A stretch of 40,836 bases of DNA, from the NCBI RefSeq assembly GCF_000763135.2, contig NZ_JRPR02000009.1:1-40836 (forward strand). Reading direction: 5' to 3'. Below, piece after piece: positions 1 to 7,377 of this stretch (its first letter is position 1; each line of letters opens with the position of its first letter). This stretch comes from Helicobacter jaachi (lineage in GTDB: Bacteria; Campylobacterota; Campylobacteria; Campylobacterales; Helicobacteraceae). A program made the translations under genes and the position numbers. The notes beneath the pieces were generated by a model that had not been told where the DNA came from, ran no database searches, and was given only the letters and a program-made list of their open reading frames with translations.

Positions 1-12
1 TCTAGAATCTTG
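1..12. repeat. Left terminal inverted repeat (12 bp)
   Basis: The window begins TCTAGAATCTTG, and its last 12 bases (40825-40836) are the exact reverse complement. Similarity continues imperfectly for about 20 more bases: a TTTAAG element follows in both orientations. If the window is a circle, the two ends make a 24-bp perfect palindrome, a place where short-read assemblies often break. If it is linear, these are terminal inverted repeats. AGAATCT words are very common here, so part of the match could be chance. Confidence 0.6.
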
Positions 13-114
13 AAACTTTAAGTGGAGTTTAAGTTTCGGTCAGCAGATAAAAATTTGGAGCGGATTGTAATCTACAAAACATAAAATTTGGTTTAATCCA
101 AAAAAAATCTTAGA

Positions 115-120
115 TATAAT
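115..120 (+). promoter_or_regulatory. Candidate -10 box with no gene downstream
   Basis: TATAAT stands alone in the control region, with AT-rich sequence before it. No open frame follows before the iterons, so if it is active it would make a short untranslated RNA ending near the inverted repeat at 158-194. The evidence is only the match to the Helicobacter -10 consensus in an AT-rich background, so chance is quite possible. Confidence 0.25.
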
Positions 121-157
121 TTCAAAAATTGTATTACACTAAGTCTCCACTAAAAAC

Positions 158-194
158 TAGCCCTAAGCGAGAGATGATTATGCTTTAAGGGCTA
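158..194. repeat. Imperfect inverted repeat in control region
   Basis: TAGCCCTAAGC (158-168) faces GCTTTAAGGGCTA (182-194). The arms pair over AGCCCT/AGGGCT plus flanking bases, with a short loop. It could be the stem of a small replication-control RNA or a protein-binding site. Two copies of CATTCATAA (216-224 and 313-321) follow and loosely resemble Helicobacter DnaA boxes. Confidence 0.35.
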
Positions 195-330
195 ACAACT
201 TCTCCCATAAGTGTTCATTCATAAAGCATTTCCCCCTTAACCAATAGGATTATCTCTCTAAACTCAAAAATACTCGTGTATATTTTAAGAAATATCTATA
301 GAGTGATTTACTCATTCATAAGTCAATGTT

Positions 331-487
331 CTAAGTTTAATAAGTTTTGCTTTGAAGCTATCTGGTTTTGTTCTAAGTTTTTTTGTGTTGCTTTAAGTTA
401 ATTTGTAAAAGGATTCTAAGTTTTGGAAATTCGGATTCTAAGTTTATTTATTTTGCCCTAAGTTGATTGAATTTTGTCTCTAAGTTT
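331..487. repeat. Iteron array, candidate oriV
   Basis: CTAAGTTT or a close variant recurs with starts at 331, 373, 393 (TTAAGTTA), 416, 438, 458 (CTAAGTTG) and 480. Steps are 42, 20, 23, 22, 20 and 22 bp, so nearly all copies lie about two helical turns apart. Such phasing is typical of iterons bound by plasmid replication initiators. The flanks are AT-rich and no gene covers the array. If the molecule is circular, the array lies roughly 400 bp upstream of the DNA-binding protein gene at 40006-40770, the best Rep candidate. The array is seen directly; the origin function is inferred. Confidence 0.65.
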
Positions 488-639
488 GATACATCAAGAA
501 TTTATTGAAAGCAAATATAGAATCTATTTTTTAGTGTCTTACTCAATAAATTTTAGAGCAGCAATTTTTATCTTGTTACCCCTAAAAAAATGATTTATCA
601 TTTTTGACTACTTAAACTCCGTGTGTAGCGGTACTTCAT

Positions 640-672
640 CGCTTTCTATGTGCATAGAAAGCGTTATCCTGC
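640..672 (+). other. oriT: Origin of transfer (oriT) with predicted nic site
   Basis: A perfect 11-bp inverted repeat, CGCTTTCTATG (640-650) and CATAGAAAGCG (653-663), has a 2-nt centre TG. Right after it comes TATCCTG (665-671) followed by C. The order hairpin then YATCCTG/Y is that of P-type (IncP and Ti border-like) origins cleaved by MOBP relaxases, with the nick expected between G671 and C672 on the + strand. The relaxase gene starts 129 bp further on, a usual arrangement. The centre of the hairpin, TATG-TG-CATA, matches dyads upstream of three operons elsewhere in the window. Confidence 0.8.
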
Positions 673-725
673 ACATTTTTTGGAAATTTGAAAAATTGGG
701 TCTTAAATGTGGGATAATTTTGCTG

Positions 726-731
726 TATAAT
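726..731 (+). promoter_or_regulatory. Promoter (-10) of the relaxase gene
   Basis: TATAAT preceded by TTTTGCTG lies 69 bases before the relaxase start and just downstream of oriT. It is the best -10 match in this interval, and the -35 region is T-rich as in Helicobacter promoters. Its position next to nic means relaxosome binding could repress transcription, a known form of relaxase autoregulation. Confidence 0.5.
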
Positions 732-800
732 GCTCCGTAGGTTTTGTTGGTAGTTATATGGCTTTTTGGATTGTAAATCTGAACAAAAAAGGATTTGATT

Positions 801-2669
801 ATGCAAGAAGCTATTATTGATATTCCTCTTGAGAAATATACTGATGATACTCTCTTTGAATACACAAAAATTCACTCTCAAAAAGTTCGCCAGAATCATA
901 TTCATATTAGGGGTAAATTCTGTGCAAACTTTACACATAATATTAAGATTTCTGCTCCGCTTTATCAAGCTATCTCTCCTCATCAAAAGCGTATAGTTAT
1001 CAAAAATATTGGTTCTATGAAGAGGGGACACTTAAAAAATGCGCTCGCGTATGTAATTCGTAATGGTGATTTGGGTTATGCTAGGAATGAATTAGATGAA
1101 CAGGTGGCTTTAAATGATATATTTAAAGAGTGGGAGCAAGACTTTGATAAAAATAAAGATTTGAATGAAGCATTTCATTTTGTATTTTCCCTAAATGAAA
1201 TCAAATCTCCTCAAGTTATGGGTATGCTAGAGTATGCTGTTAGACAAACTTTACTCACTCACTTTGGCGATTATAAATGGGTTATTGTGCCTCATACTCA
1301 TCAAAAGCAGCCTCATATTCACGCTATTATTAATAAAACAAATATTTTTACTAAGAAAAAATTGCACTTTAAGGGCAAAACCATAGCGGATATGTTTAAT
1401 GAAATGAAGGAAGATTTTAGACACAATCTCTATACTATTTCAAGAGGTAAGCTTAATTATATTGATGAGCCTTTCAATAAAGATATTAGGGAGAATCTTA
1501 TCCATAAAAAAATGGCAGCATTAAACAATATTGGGCGTAAGGATTCTGTAAATAGAAATCTTTCATCATATAATCTAGCAAAGGATATGTCTTTTTTTAA
1601 TGATACTTACAAGGATATGGTAGCTTCAGTAAATACAAGGCATACCCATCTTAGTGCCAAGCAAAAATCTTTAGGAATAGAGATTAAAAATCAAAGCATT
1701 TATTTACATAATGTTTCTAAGAAAATTAAAGCCTTGCTTGCTAGTGGTAAAACTCCCACCCATCTTCTTGCTAAAGAGCAAGATTTAAAAAAAGCATTAC
1801 AGAATCTACGCAAAAATTTCCAGCATAATAAGCAAATACTCTCTAAGCTTTCTCAATCTTTGCGGCATTTGCTTAATTGGCAAGATAAGTTTAATCATTT
1901 CACCAAAGATTACACGCATTTACGCAAAAAGCAAACCTTGCTGAATTCTCTTAAAGGATATGAAGCTTATATCCCTGCCAATCTAGCTAAAACTTTTATC
2001 GCCCTAAAAAATGAAGTGAGTGCTAGTGAGCTATTACTCAATAAGCATTTGCCCTCCTTTTCACAAGATATTATTGCGCTGCTCTCTCACTCTAATCTTA
2101 AAGAAAATACCTTTAGTATTTCTAAGAATCTTTACAGCATTTATAAATATCAAAGCATTCTAAAAAGCTTAAACTTTGAGGATAAAAGAGATAATGTAAA
2201 TAAGCATAAGCATTTGGAGGATTTAGATTTATTGGCATTGGAGTATGGAGAAAAATTAAAGGCAAGATTTGCAGTTCTTAAAGAACATATTCACTCCCTA
2301 AAAGAGCAACTTGAGGCATATTATAAGCTTAATAAAGATTTAGATATAGAATCTATATCTGTAGATTCTCATAAAATACACGAACTTAAAAGCTTTATTA
2401 AGCTTTTAAGGCAATATCAATATTTAGATAAAGAATATGCCTTATGTGCTAAATCTCTTATAAAGCATAAATTAGTTCCCCAAAAGATTAAATCTGCTCC
2501 GCCTTTATCTCAAGAAGCAATACAGCATATTCAAGCTATGGATTCTGCCCTCAAGTTAGAGCATAATCAATCATCTAAACATAAGCAAGATACAGAATCT
2601 AAATCTAGGCAATCTCCCCCTTTTTCATTTCAAGTTTTATCATCTCGCAAAGATTCTAAAAGGTTTTGA
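801..2669 (+). CDS. Conjugative relaxase, VirD2/MOBP type
   Basis: A 622-aa relaxase that would nick oriT and lead the DNA strand through the T4SS. The start is ATG 801, with AAGGA seven bases upstream; a TTG six bases earlier has no such support. Around residues 76-95, a GHLKNALAYVIRN segment holds Tyr84, the likely nucleophile. The metal-binding motif III is HTHQKQPHIHAIIN (165-178) with paired histidines. Residues from about 270 on are predicted helical and coiled, rich in Lys and Leu, and probably bind VirD4 or MobC. The end, SSRKDSKRF, is basic like many other proteins here. Homology to the VirD2-like proteins of H. pylori ICEHptfs elements is expected. It is the only confident + strand gene. 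Confidence 0.9.
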   Translation: MQEAIIDIPLEKYTDDTLFEYTKIHSQKVRQNHIHIRGKFCANFTHNIKISAPLYQAISPHQKRIVIKNIGSMKRGHLKNALAYVIRNGDLGYARNELDEQVALNDIFKEWEQDFDKNKDLNEAFHFVFSLNEIKSPQVMGMLEYAVRQTLLTHFGDYKWVIVPHTHQKQPHIHAIINKTNIFTKKKLHFKGKTIADMFNEMKEDFRHNLYTISRGKLNYIDEPFNKDIRENLIHKKMAALNNIGRKDSVNRNLSSYNLAKDMSFFNDTYKDMVASVNTRHTHLSAKQKSLGIEIKNQSIYLHNVSKKIKALLASGKTPTHLLAKEQDLKKALQNLRKNFQHNKQILSKLSQSLRHLLNWQDKFNHFTKDYTHLRKKQTLLNSLKGYEAYIPANLAKTFIALKNEVSASELLLNKHLPSFSQDIIALLSHSNLKENTFSISKNLYSIYKYQSILKSLNFEDKRDNVNKHKHLEDLDLLALEYGEKLKARFAVLKEHIHSLKEQLEAYYKLNKDLDIESISVDSHKIHELKSFIKLLRQYQYLDKEYALCAKSLIKHKLVPQKIKSAPPLSQEAIQHIQAMDSALKLEHNQSSKHKQDTESKSRQSPPFSFQVLSSRKDSKRF

Positions 2670-3121
2670 TATGAATGGTTATTTGCTTGTAGTGCGTGGT
2701 TTGTTTGCTTGGAAATTAATTTCCACATATAATAATTTAAAATATAAGGGAAAAAGTGAAGTAATATTAAGATTACTATAAGTTTTAGAATCTCTAAAAG
2801 ATTCTAAGTGTTTAAGAATCTTAAAATATTAAAATATTTAGAAAATAAGAATAAAAGCAATTTAAATAAAAACAATACTTAAAAGAGCAAATAAAAAAAT
2901 ATATGCATTGAAAGATAAACTTTAGATTCTATCGTGCATAGTCGTGTATAGTGAGAGTATGGCTTATCATTAAGTTTAAGATTACTTATATTGGGGGAAT
3001 TATGAGTTTTTGTGAAATAAATGAACAAAAACCTATCTTAAATCGATTTTAATAAAAATGCAATGTCTTTATTAAAAAGCATCTTTCATTGATTTTTGAG
3101 TGGTTTTTGTGATTAATATGG
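2670..3121. other. Gene-free AT-rich gap between convergent genes
   Basis: No convincing gene lies here. The gap separates the ends of the relaxase gene and the leftward RHH gene. A short inverted repeat TAGAATCT (2787-2794) with AGATTCTA (2800-2807) could terminate relaxase transcription, though it lacks a clear U-run. A second, AT-only inverted repeat has arms TTTTAATAAA (3047-3056) and TTTATTAAAA (3068-3077) and sits beyond the end of the hipA operon, where it may act as a weak terminator. A 16-codon ORF at 3002-3052 has a G-rich ribosome site but nothing else in its favour. Confidence 0.4.
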
Positions 3122-3442
3122 CTAGATTCTATTTTTCTTGAGCTTTTTAAGCTTTTCTTCCAATTCTGCTTCAAGTTGAGATTTGCGATATGTTAAATAA
3201 TGTCGTAAAGATTCCTCAAAGAAATAATTGCGTGTTTCCTTTGCATTGCCATATTCACTTAAGAAATCATCAATCTCTTTAATCAATCCCTCACTTACAT
3301 AAAGTGTGAGATTCTTTTTGTCGCTGGGAGCTTTGGTGGTTTTAGAGGGCTTTTCGCTGCTTGACTTATCTTGAAGAGCATTCGTTTCTAGCGCGGTAAT
3401 TTGCTCAATTTTGTTCTTTTTATCTTTGAGATTGTAGTTCAT
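3122..3442 (-). CDS. Ribbon-helix-helix-like protein paired with HipA
   Basis: A 106-aa protein whose start overlaps the hipA stop by ATGA, so the two are translationally coupled. Residues 1-42 are polar, Lys- and Ser-rich and probably disordered. Residues 44-85 (NLTLYVSEGLIKEIDDFL onward) fit a beta strand plus two helices, as in ribbon-helix-helix DNA-binding proteins. The C-terminus is a charged coiled coil ending LKKLKKNRI. Classical HipA toxins are paired with the helix-turn-helix HipB encoded upstream; here the partner lies downstream and has a different fold. It could be the antitoxin and operon repressor, or a plasmid partition protein. The fold call is by eye and only moderately secure. 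Confidence 0.6.
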   Translation of the reverse strand: MNYNLKDKKNKIEQITALETNALQDKSSSEKPSKTTKAPSDKKNLTLYVSEGLIKEIDDFLSEYGNAKETRNYFFEESLRHYLTYRKSQLEAELEEKLKKLKKNRI

Positions 3443-4707
3443 CGCTTTGTCCTTAGTTTTGGTTTATGGGTGGTTTTAGGTTTTAAAGAAGCTAAATGAG
3501 AGTTGTGCAGTATGCTTTTAGCATACTCTATGTCTTTATGCTCAAAATTACCTGCCATAAATTTGATTTCAGCACTCTTTATGCCATTTTGTGCAGCAAT
3601 CTTTTTATATTGCTCTCCTGCTTTAATGCAATCAGATACGATTTCACTAAATAAATGTATATCCACTGCAAAATGCTCCATAATGTCTTTGCACAAGCTC
3701 AAACTTGGTTTATCTGTATTGGGAGTAAATTTTAGAGCGTGATACTGCCTGTCATAGTCTATTGGATTGGGATTTAAGTCATAGGCTGGGGCAAGATTCC
3801 ATTGTTTAGATTCTCTATCATAAAGCAGTGCGTGATTACGCAAATGGTCATCAGTGTTACCAAAAAGTGTATTAAATACCATTCTTCTAAAAAACCTTTG
3901 TTTATCGGGCGTGGAAAGTTTGTCTGCAACATCAATATAGCATTTCTGGTCTGCTCCTGCACGCTCACTCACATTAAGCAAGCTCATTGCTGATTGGAAT
4001 GGAATCCTTTGATGTGTGCCATTAGTCCTATCAAATCGCTCTACAAGCAAGGCTTGCCTATTAAACTTGGTGTCAATAAGTTTAGTATTTGGCACTTCGA
4101 TATGGGCAATTTTAGCTATATCAAGCATTGTTTTTTCCCACAAAATTACAGAGTATTCATCATTTACTGATGGAAACTTTGCAATATAGAGCTTGTCTTT
4201 ATCAGCAAGGCACGCTTTAGGTCTAGCTCCTCCTAGTGAAGAGCCACAGCCCAACAAATATGCTAAATCTCTATCACTATATTCCTCTTTTTCGAGATTG
4301 AGTGAAGATTGCATAATTTCATTAATGTGAATAAGTTGAGGGATATTAGATTCTTTGGCTATAAACTCATCATTAAGTTTTAAGCGCAGGCTACCGATTC
4401 TATAATAATCACTTACTCCTAGCATATAATCTATATCACTTAATGCACGCCCCATATGTCGGCTTTGGAGCTTGCGTCCCCACCTATCGGGGAGCAAATC
4501 TGCAAAGCAGCCCCATAGATTATTATTAGTATAGAGCGTATCTTGTGTGGTGTTCTCTAGTGGAAGTTGTGAATCTATAGCAAATGCAAGAGCATTGCGC
4601 TTATTCCAATCTTTGGTATATTGAAAAGTAAAATAAGTCTCTGAATGAATAACTAATTCTCCAACTAGATGTGCTTCATCATAAACTTCTATATGCTGAT
4701 AAGCCAT
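3439..4707 (-). CDS. hipA: HipA-family serine/threonine kinase (toxin-like)
   Basis: A 422-aa protein with the HipA kinase layout. It has an N-terminal HipA_N-type domain (1-110), the flexible loop GSSLGGARPK (155-164) holding the usual autophosphorylated serine, and an ATP-binding lysine in IAKFP (Lys177). The catalytic segment NTDDHLRN (284-291) and the metal-binding segment LAPAYD (305-310) are also present. All key residues seem intact. Known HipA kinases phosphorylate tRNA synthetases and induce dormancy. It sits 17 bp after parA and overlaps the RHH gene. The C-terminal 20 residues are Lys/Thr/Arg-rich and end KLRTKR. As no HipB is visible, its control may differ from the classical system. 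Confidence 0.85.
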   Translation of the reverse strand: MAYQHIEVYDEAHLVGELVIHSETYFTFQYTKDWNKRNALAFAIDSQLPLENTTQDTLYTNNNLWGCFADLLPDRWGRKLQSRHMGRALSDIDYMLGVSDYYRIGSLRLKLNDEFIAKESNIPQLIHINEIMQSSLNLEKEEYSDRDLAYLLGCGSSLGGARPKACLADKDKLYIAKFPSVNDEYSVILWEKTMLDIAKIAHIEVPNTKLIDTKFNRQALLVERFDRTNGTHQRIPFQSAMSLLNVSERAGADQKCYIDVADKLSTPDKQRFFRRMVFNTLFGNTDDHLRNHALLYDRESKQWNLAPAYDLNPNPIDYDRQYHALKFTPNTDKPSLSLCKDIMEHFAVDIHLFSEIVSDCIKAGEQYKKIAAQNGIKSAEIKFMAGNFEHKDIEYAKSILHNSHLASLKPKTTHKPKLRTKR

Positions 4708-4724
4708 AATTACCCCGCTTGCTC

Positions 4725-5417
4725 TTATGCGCTTTTGTGTGCTTTAAGATATTGTCCTAAGCATTCCTCAAAGAATGCGCCAAATTCATCTTTTGCTTTC
4801 ATATCGCTATACTCTGTAATGCCTAGCCCTTCACCTATAGCCCTTTTGTAGGCAATCCTATCAAAGAGATTATGCTCTAAGAGCTTAAAATCATCGCTTC
4901 CTAACTCTTTATTTGCTTCATTAATGGCGTTTTGAAATTCTACAATCTCTTTGGTCAAAAAAAGATTAGTAGGGAGCTTATTCATTACAATAGCAATCTG
5001 TAAATGTTCATTAACATCTTTAATCTCTTTAACACGCTCAAACATATTTGTTAGCACATCATAATCAAGTTGCGATGGTGTGGTGGGGATAATCAATAAA
5101 TCTGCATATAACATAGCTTTCCTAGATTCTACACTATCTGCACCACGCGTATCAATGATAATATGCTCATACAAAGGAATGCTTTGCTTTAAGCTTTGCG
5201 CGATGTTGCCATAAAGATTATTATGCGTAAAATGCTTTACATTCTCACACTGGGCAAACTTTTCCTCACGAATATTAGTGAAGGCTTCTATACTTCTTTG
5301 TGGGTCTGTATCCATAACGAGTATATGCTGGTGAAAGGATAAAAGCTTAATGGCTAGATTAATAGCGATAGTGCTTTTACCGCTCCCACCCTTTTCATTT
5401 GCAATGGTGATTACCAT
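4725..5417 (-). CDS. parA: ParA-family partition ATPase
   Basis: A 230-aa ATPase with the deviant Walker A KGGSGKST at residues 9-16, the switch aspartate segment VMDTDPQ near residue 36 and the Walker B-like IIIDTRG near residue 88. It is small and lacks an N-terminal helix-turn-helix, as in type Ib ParA/ParF or MinD-like proteins of small plasmids. ATG 5417 is preceded by AGGAGG. It follows a 73-aa gene by 9 bp and leads into hipA. Its likely role is segregating plasmid copies over the nucleoid with a small partner. ParA genes also occur in the H. pylori ICEHptfs elements. Confidence 0.85.
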   Translation of the reverse strand: MVITIANEKGGSGKSTIAINLAIKLLSFHQHILVMDTDPQRSIEAFTNIREEKFAQCENVKHFTHNNLYGNIAQSLKQSIPLYEHIIIDTRGADSVESRKAMLYADLLIIPTTPSQLDYDVLTNMFERVKEIKDVNEHLQIAIVMNKLPTNLFLTKEIVEFQNAINEANKELGSDDFKLLEHNLFDRIAYKRAIGEGLGITEYSDMKAKDEFGAFFEECLGQYLKAHKSA

Positions 5418-5426
5418 ATTATCCTC

Positions 5427-5648
5427 CTATTTGGCATTAAGTTTCAAATGAGATAATTCCATAAAACCCATAGCAAAAGCTAACTTTTGATGGAGTTCTT
5501 TTATAATCTCATCATTAGAATATGGCTTTGCGCGTTGTTGCCCTTTCTTATGGTAATAGGCACTTATAGCAAAAAGCACTTCATTTTCAATGATGTTAGA
5601 GTCTCCGCTAATGTCGGCTTTATCATTCAACAAATCAATGTCAATCAT
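5427..5648 (-). CDS. Small protein before parA, possible partition partner
   Basis: A 73-aa acidic-to-neutral protein, first gene of the parA-hipA operon, with AAAGGAAG before its ATG. No family was recognised. Residues 1-25 are Asp/Asn/Glu-rich, and 25-70 are predicted helical (NEVLFAISAYYHKKG and NDEIIKELHQKLAF). ParF-type partition systems use small DNA-binding partners (ParG) usually encoded downstream, so by position and size this could be the centromere- or operator-binding partner, with the TATTGTA repeats upstream as targets. The RHH protein at 3122-3442 is the rival candidate for that job. Confidence 0.65.
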   Translation of the reverse strand: MIDIDLLNDKADISGDSNIIENEVLFAISAYYHKKGQQRAKPYSNDEIIKELHQKLAFAMGFMELSHLKLNAK

Positions 5649-5683
5649 TGTGTCTTCCTTTATTTTTAATTACATAATTTTAT

Positions 5684-5790
5684 ATTATATAAGTTAATAT
5701 TATTGTATTTTATTGTAAATAAACATAAGTAAATTTAAATATATTACAATAAATTATGCTTATAAAAATTAATATAAATAAAATACAATA
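5684..5790 (-). promoter_or_regulatory. parA operon promoter with TATTGTA repeat array
   Basis: A leftward TATAAT (5689-5684) lies 36 bp before the 73-aa gene. Behind it are four copies of one heptamer: TATTGTA at 5701-5707 and 5711-5717, and its inverse TACAATA at 5745-5751 and 5784-5790. The first two are 10 bp apart and fall on the -35 region, as expected of an operator. The other two extend back to the end of the recombinase gene. The array may be an autoregulatory operator, a parS-like centromere, or both. The stretch is almost pure A/T, so some copies could be accidental. Confidence 0.5.
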
Positions 5791-5793
5791 TAA

Positions 5794-6828
5794 TTATGCA
5801 AATAAATTAGCAATACGACTATGGGCTTCTTGGTTTAAGTGCATATATATTTCTGTGCTAGTTAAAGATGCGTGTCCTAAAGCCTGTTGAGTGAGCAAAA
5901 TATCTTTTGATTTTTCATACACATAACTTCCAAAAGAATGTCGCAATATGTGCAAATGATGTCTCCTCTGCCCATAAAGATTGCATTGCTCCAAAAATGG
6001 TTTGAGATTGATAGCACAATAAGTAGGAAAGCGTGAAGATTTTAGCTGGGTAAGAAAGATGCTCTTAATGCCTTGTAGCTTTTTAGTTTGTAAAAAATCA
6101 TTCAAAGCCTCCTGTATGTGGATTTTTTTCGCAGAAACATAGCGTTGCTTACTGCCTTTGCCTTGAATCTTAATGATGTATTTATCACTATCCTCTTGTA
6201 TATCATTAAGCTTGATATGATGGACTTCACGCGTTCTTATGCCTGTATAAGAAGCAAGGAGTATAATAATTTTAAGCCTTTTTTGCCCAAGAGTTTTGGG
6301 CTTAAAGTTGTGGATAGTCTCTAAAAATGTGTTAAATTGCCTCTCATTGAGAAAATCAGGCAATTTTTTCTCCTTATGGTAGCGCGTTCCTAATCTTTCA
6401 AATTGATTTACAGCAATGCCCTTTTTATCTAAAAACTTGCAAAATGAACCAAAATGAGATATGCGGGATTTGATTGTGCTTGCTTGATAGTATTTTGTAA
6501 GGGAGAAAAAGTAATCAATCACCTCTTGTTCTTCAAAGAGCGTATTTAATACACCATTATGACGCGCGATAAAATACTCAAGTGTATCAATGAGAGGGAT
6601 AAGCTTTAAAATACTCACAATACCATATTTGCCCAGTAATCTAATTTGCTTTTTAATATCATCAAACTTTGAAAATGACTTATAGCACAAATACTTCAAT
6701 TCTAAATATGCTTTAACGCGCATTTCTCTAGATTCTGTATTGTGTGAGTAGGTTTTGGCTTTATAGATGATAAACTCAATAAGTAGGGCAATAACCTCTT
6801 GTGGAGTAAGTAAAGATTGTTTGTGCAT
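5794..6828 (-). CDS. Xer-type tyrosine recombinase (XerT/XerH-like)
   Basis: A 344-aa tyrosine recombinase with the full catalytic set: Arg198 in TGIRTREV, Lys in GKGSKQRYV (222-231), HILR (293-296), His319 in LGHASL and the nucleophile Tyr328 in EIYMHL. The first 175 residues are the helical core-binding domain. Length and sequence fit the Campylobacterota XerH/XerT group rather than XerC/D. XerT excises H. pylori TnPZ/ICEHptfs elements, so this enzyme may integrate or excise the element or resolve its multimers. No att or dif-like site was identified. ATG 6828 has AAGGAG upstream. Its promoter resembles those of the small-gene cassettes. Confidence 0.88.
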   Translation of the reverse strand: MHKQSLLTPQEVIALLIEFIIYKAKTYSHNTESREMRVKAYLELKYLCYKSFSKFDDIKKQIRLLGKYGIVSILKLIPLIDTLEYFIARHNGVLNTLFEEQEVIDYFFSLTKYYQASTIKSRISHFGSFCKFLDKKGIAVNQFERLGTRYHKEKKLPDFLNERQFNTFLETIHNFKPKTLGQKRLKIIILLASYTGIRTREVHHIKLNDIQEDSDKYIIKIQGKGSKQRYVSAKKIHIQEALNDFLQTKKLQGIKSIFLTQLKSSRFPTYCAINLKPFLEQCNLYGQRRHHLHILRHSFGSYVYEKSKDILLTQQALGHASLTSTEIYMHLNQEAHSRIANLFA

Positions 6829-6861
6829 TGTAGCTCCTTAAGTAAGTAAAATGTTTCATCA

Positions 6862-6901
6862 ATTATACTTTAAAACAGGTGGCTACAACGCTCAATAACG
6901 C
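6862..6901 (-). promoter_or_regulatory. Promoter of the xer gene with GCGTT repeats
   Basis: On the minus strand TATAAT (6867-6862) precedes the recombinase start by 33 bp. About 18 bp upstream of it lie two GCGTT repeats, GCGTTATT (6901-6894) and GCGTTGT (6891-6885). The same GCGTTATTT tandem, at nearly the same distance from TATAAT, occurs in all three repeated promoter cassettes, which suggests one regulator. A short palindrome, GCGCTCTAAAGCGC-like (6899-6916), lies just upstream, beyond the ssb stop. Confidence 0.55.
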
Positions 6902-6928
6902 GCTTTAGAGCGCTTTGTCCCTTAAATA

Positions 6929-7357
6929 CTAAAGGGGTAAATCTTCTTTAGAATCTGCTTCAAAATGCTCCTTAGATTCTGTGGGTTGTGTAGATTCTGC
7001 AGAGGGGTCATCTGTATTAGAATCTAGGGGTTTTCTTCTCTCTTTAATGATATTAATTTGTTTGCCAATAATGTAGATTTTTGCATATTTTTGATTATTG
7101 TTTTCCCATCTATTTTGATTAAGTGTGCCGCTGACAAACACCAATGTGCCTTTGTTCAATGAGCTATGGATACTTTTGGCATAATTCCCAAAGAATACTA
7201 CATTAAAAAATGAAGCTGCTTTTTCAATATTACCACGCTCATTTTTAAAAACTTTATTAAAGGCAATGGTGAAATTTACGCAAGGTGTTTGATTATCACC
7301 TATATATTTAAGCTCTGCGTTGGCAATGAGGTTTCCACTAATATTGACACTATTCAT
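6929..7357 (-). CDS. ssb: Single-stranded DNA-binding protein
   Basis: A 142-aa SSB. The OB-fold covers roughly residues 1-105, with typical elements: MNSVNISGNL at the start, a FNVVFFGNYAKS strand and LVFVSGTLNQNRW. A disordered acidic tail of about 35 residues ends EDLPL, the usual DDIPF-like tip that recruits partner proteins. It is the last gene of the operon that starts with the ArdC-like protein. Plasmid ssb genes are commonly in the leading region and coat the incoming strand in the recipient. AAGGAG stands before ATG 7357. Confidence 0.92.
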   Translation of the reverse strand: MNSVNISGNLIANAELKYIGDNQTPCVNFTIAFNKVFKNERGNIEKAASFFNVVFFGNYAKSIHSSLNKGTLVFVSGTLNQNRWENNNQKYAKIYIIGKQINIIKERRKPLDSNTDDPSAESTQPTESKEHFEADSKEDLPL

Positions 7358-7377
7358 AATTACTCCTTATTTTTATT

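Noticed and set aside
636-1031. Open frames on the minus strand over oriT and the start of the relaxase gene
   Set aside because: They run antisense through oriT and the relaxase, have no ribosome sites, and their products look random; they are shadows.
2671-2733. 20-codon ORF directly after the relaxase stop
   Set aside because: No ribosome site of its own and no protein-like features.
3002-3052. 16-codon ORF with a G-rich ribosome site
   Set aside because: Too short to support; no conserved feature, no clear promoter, and an AT-rich inverted repeat follows.
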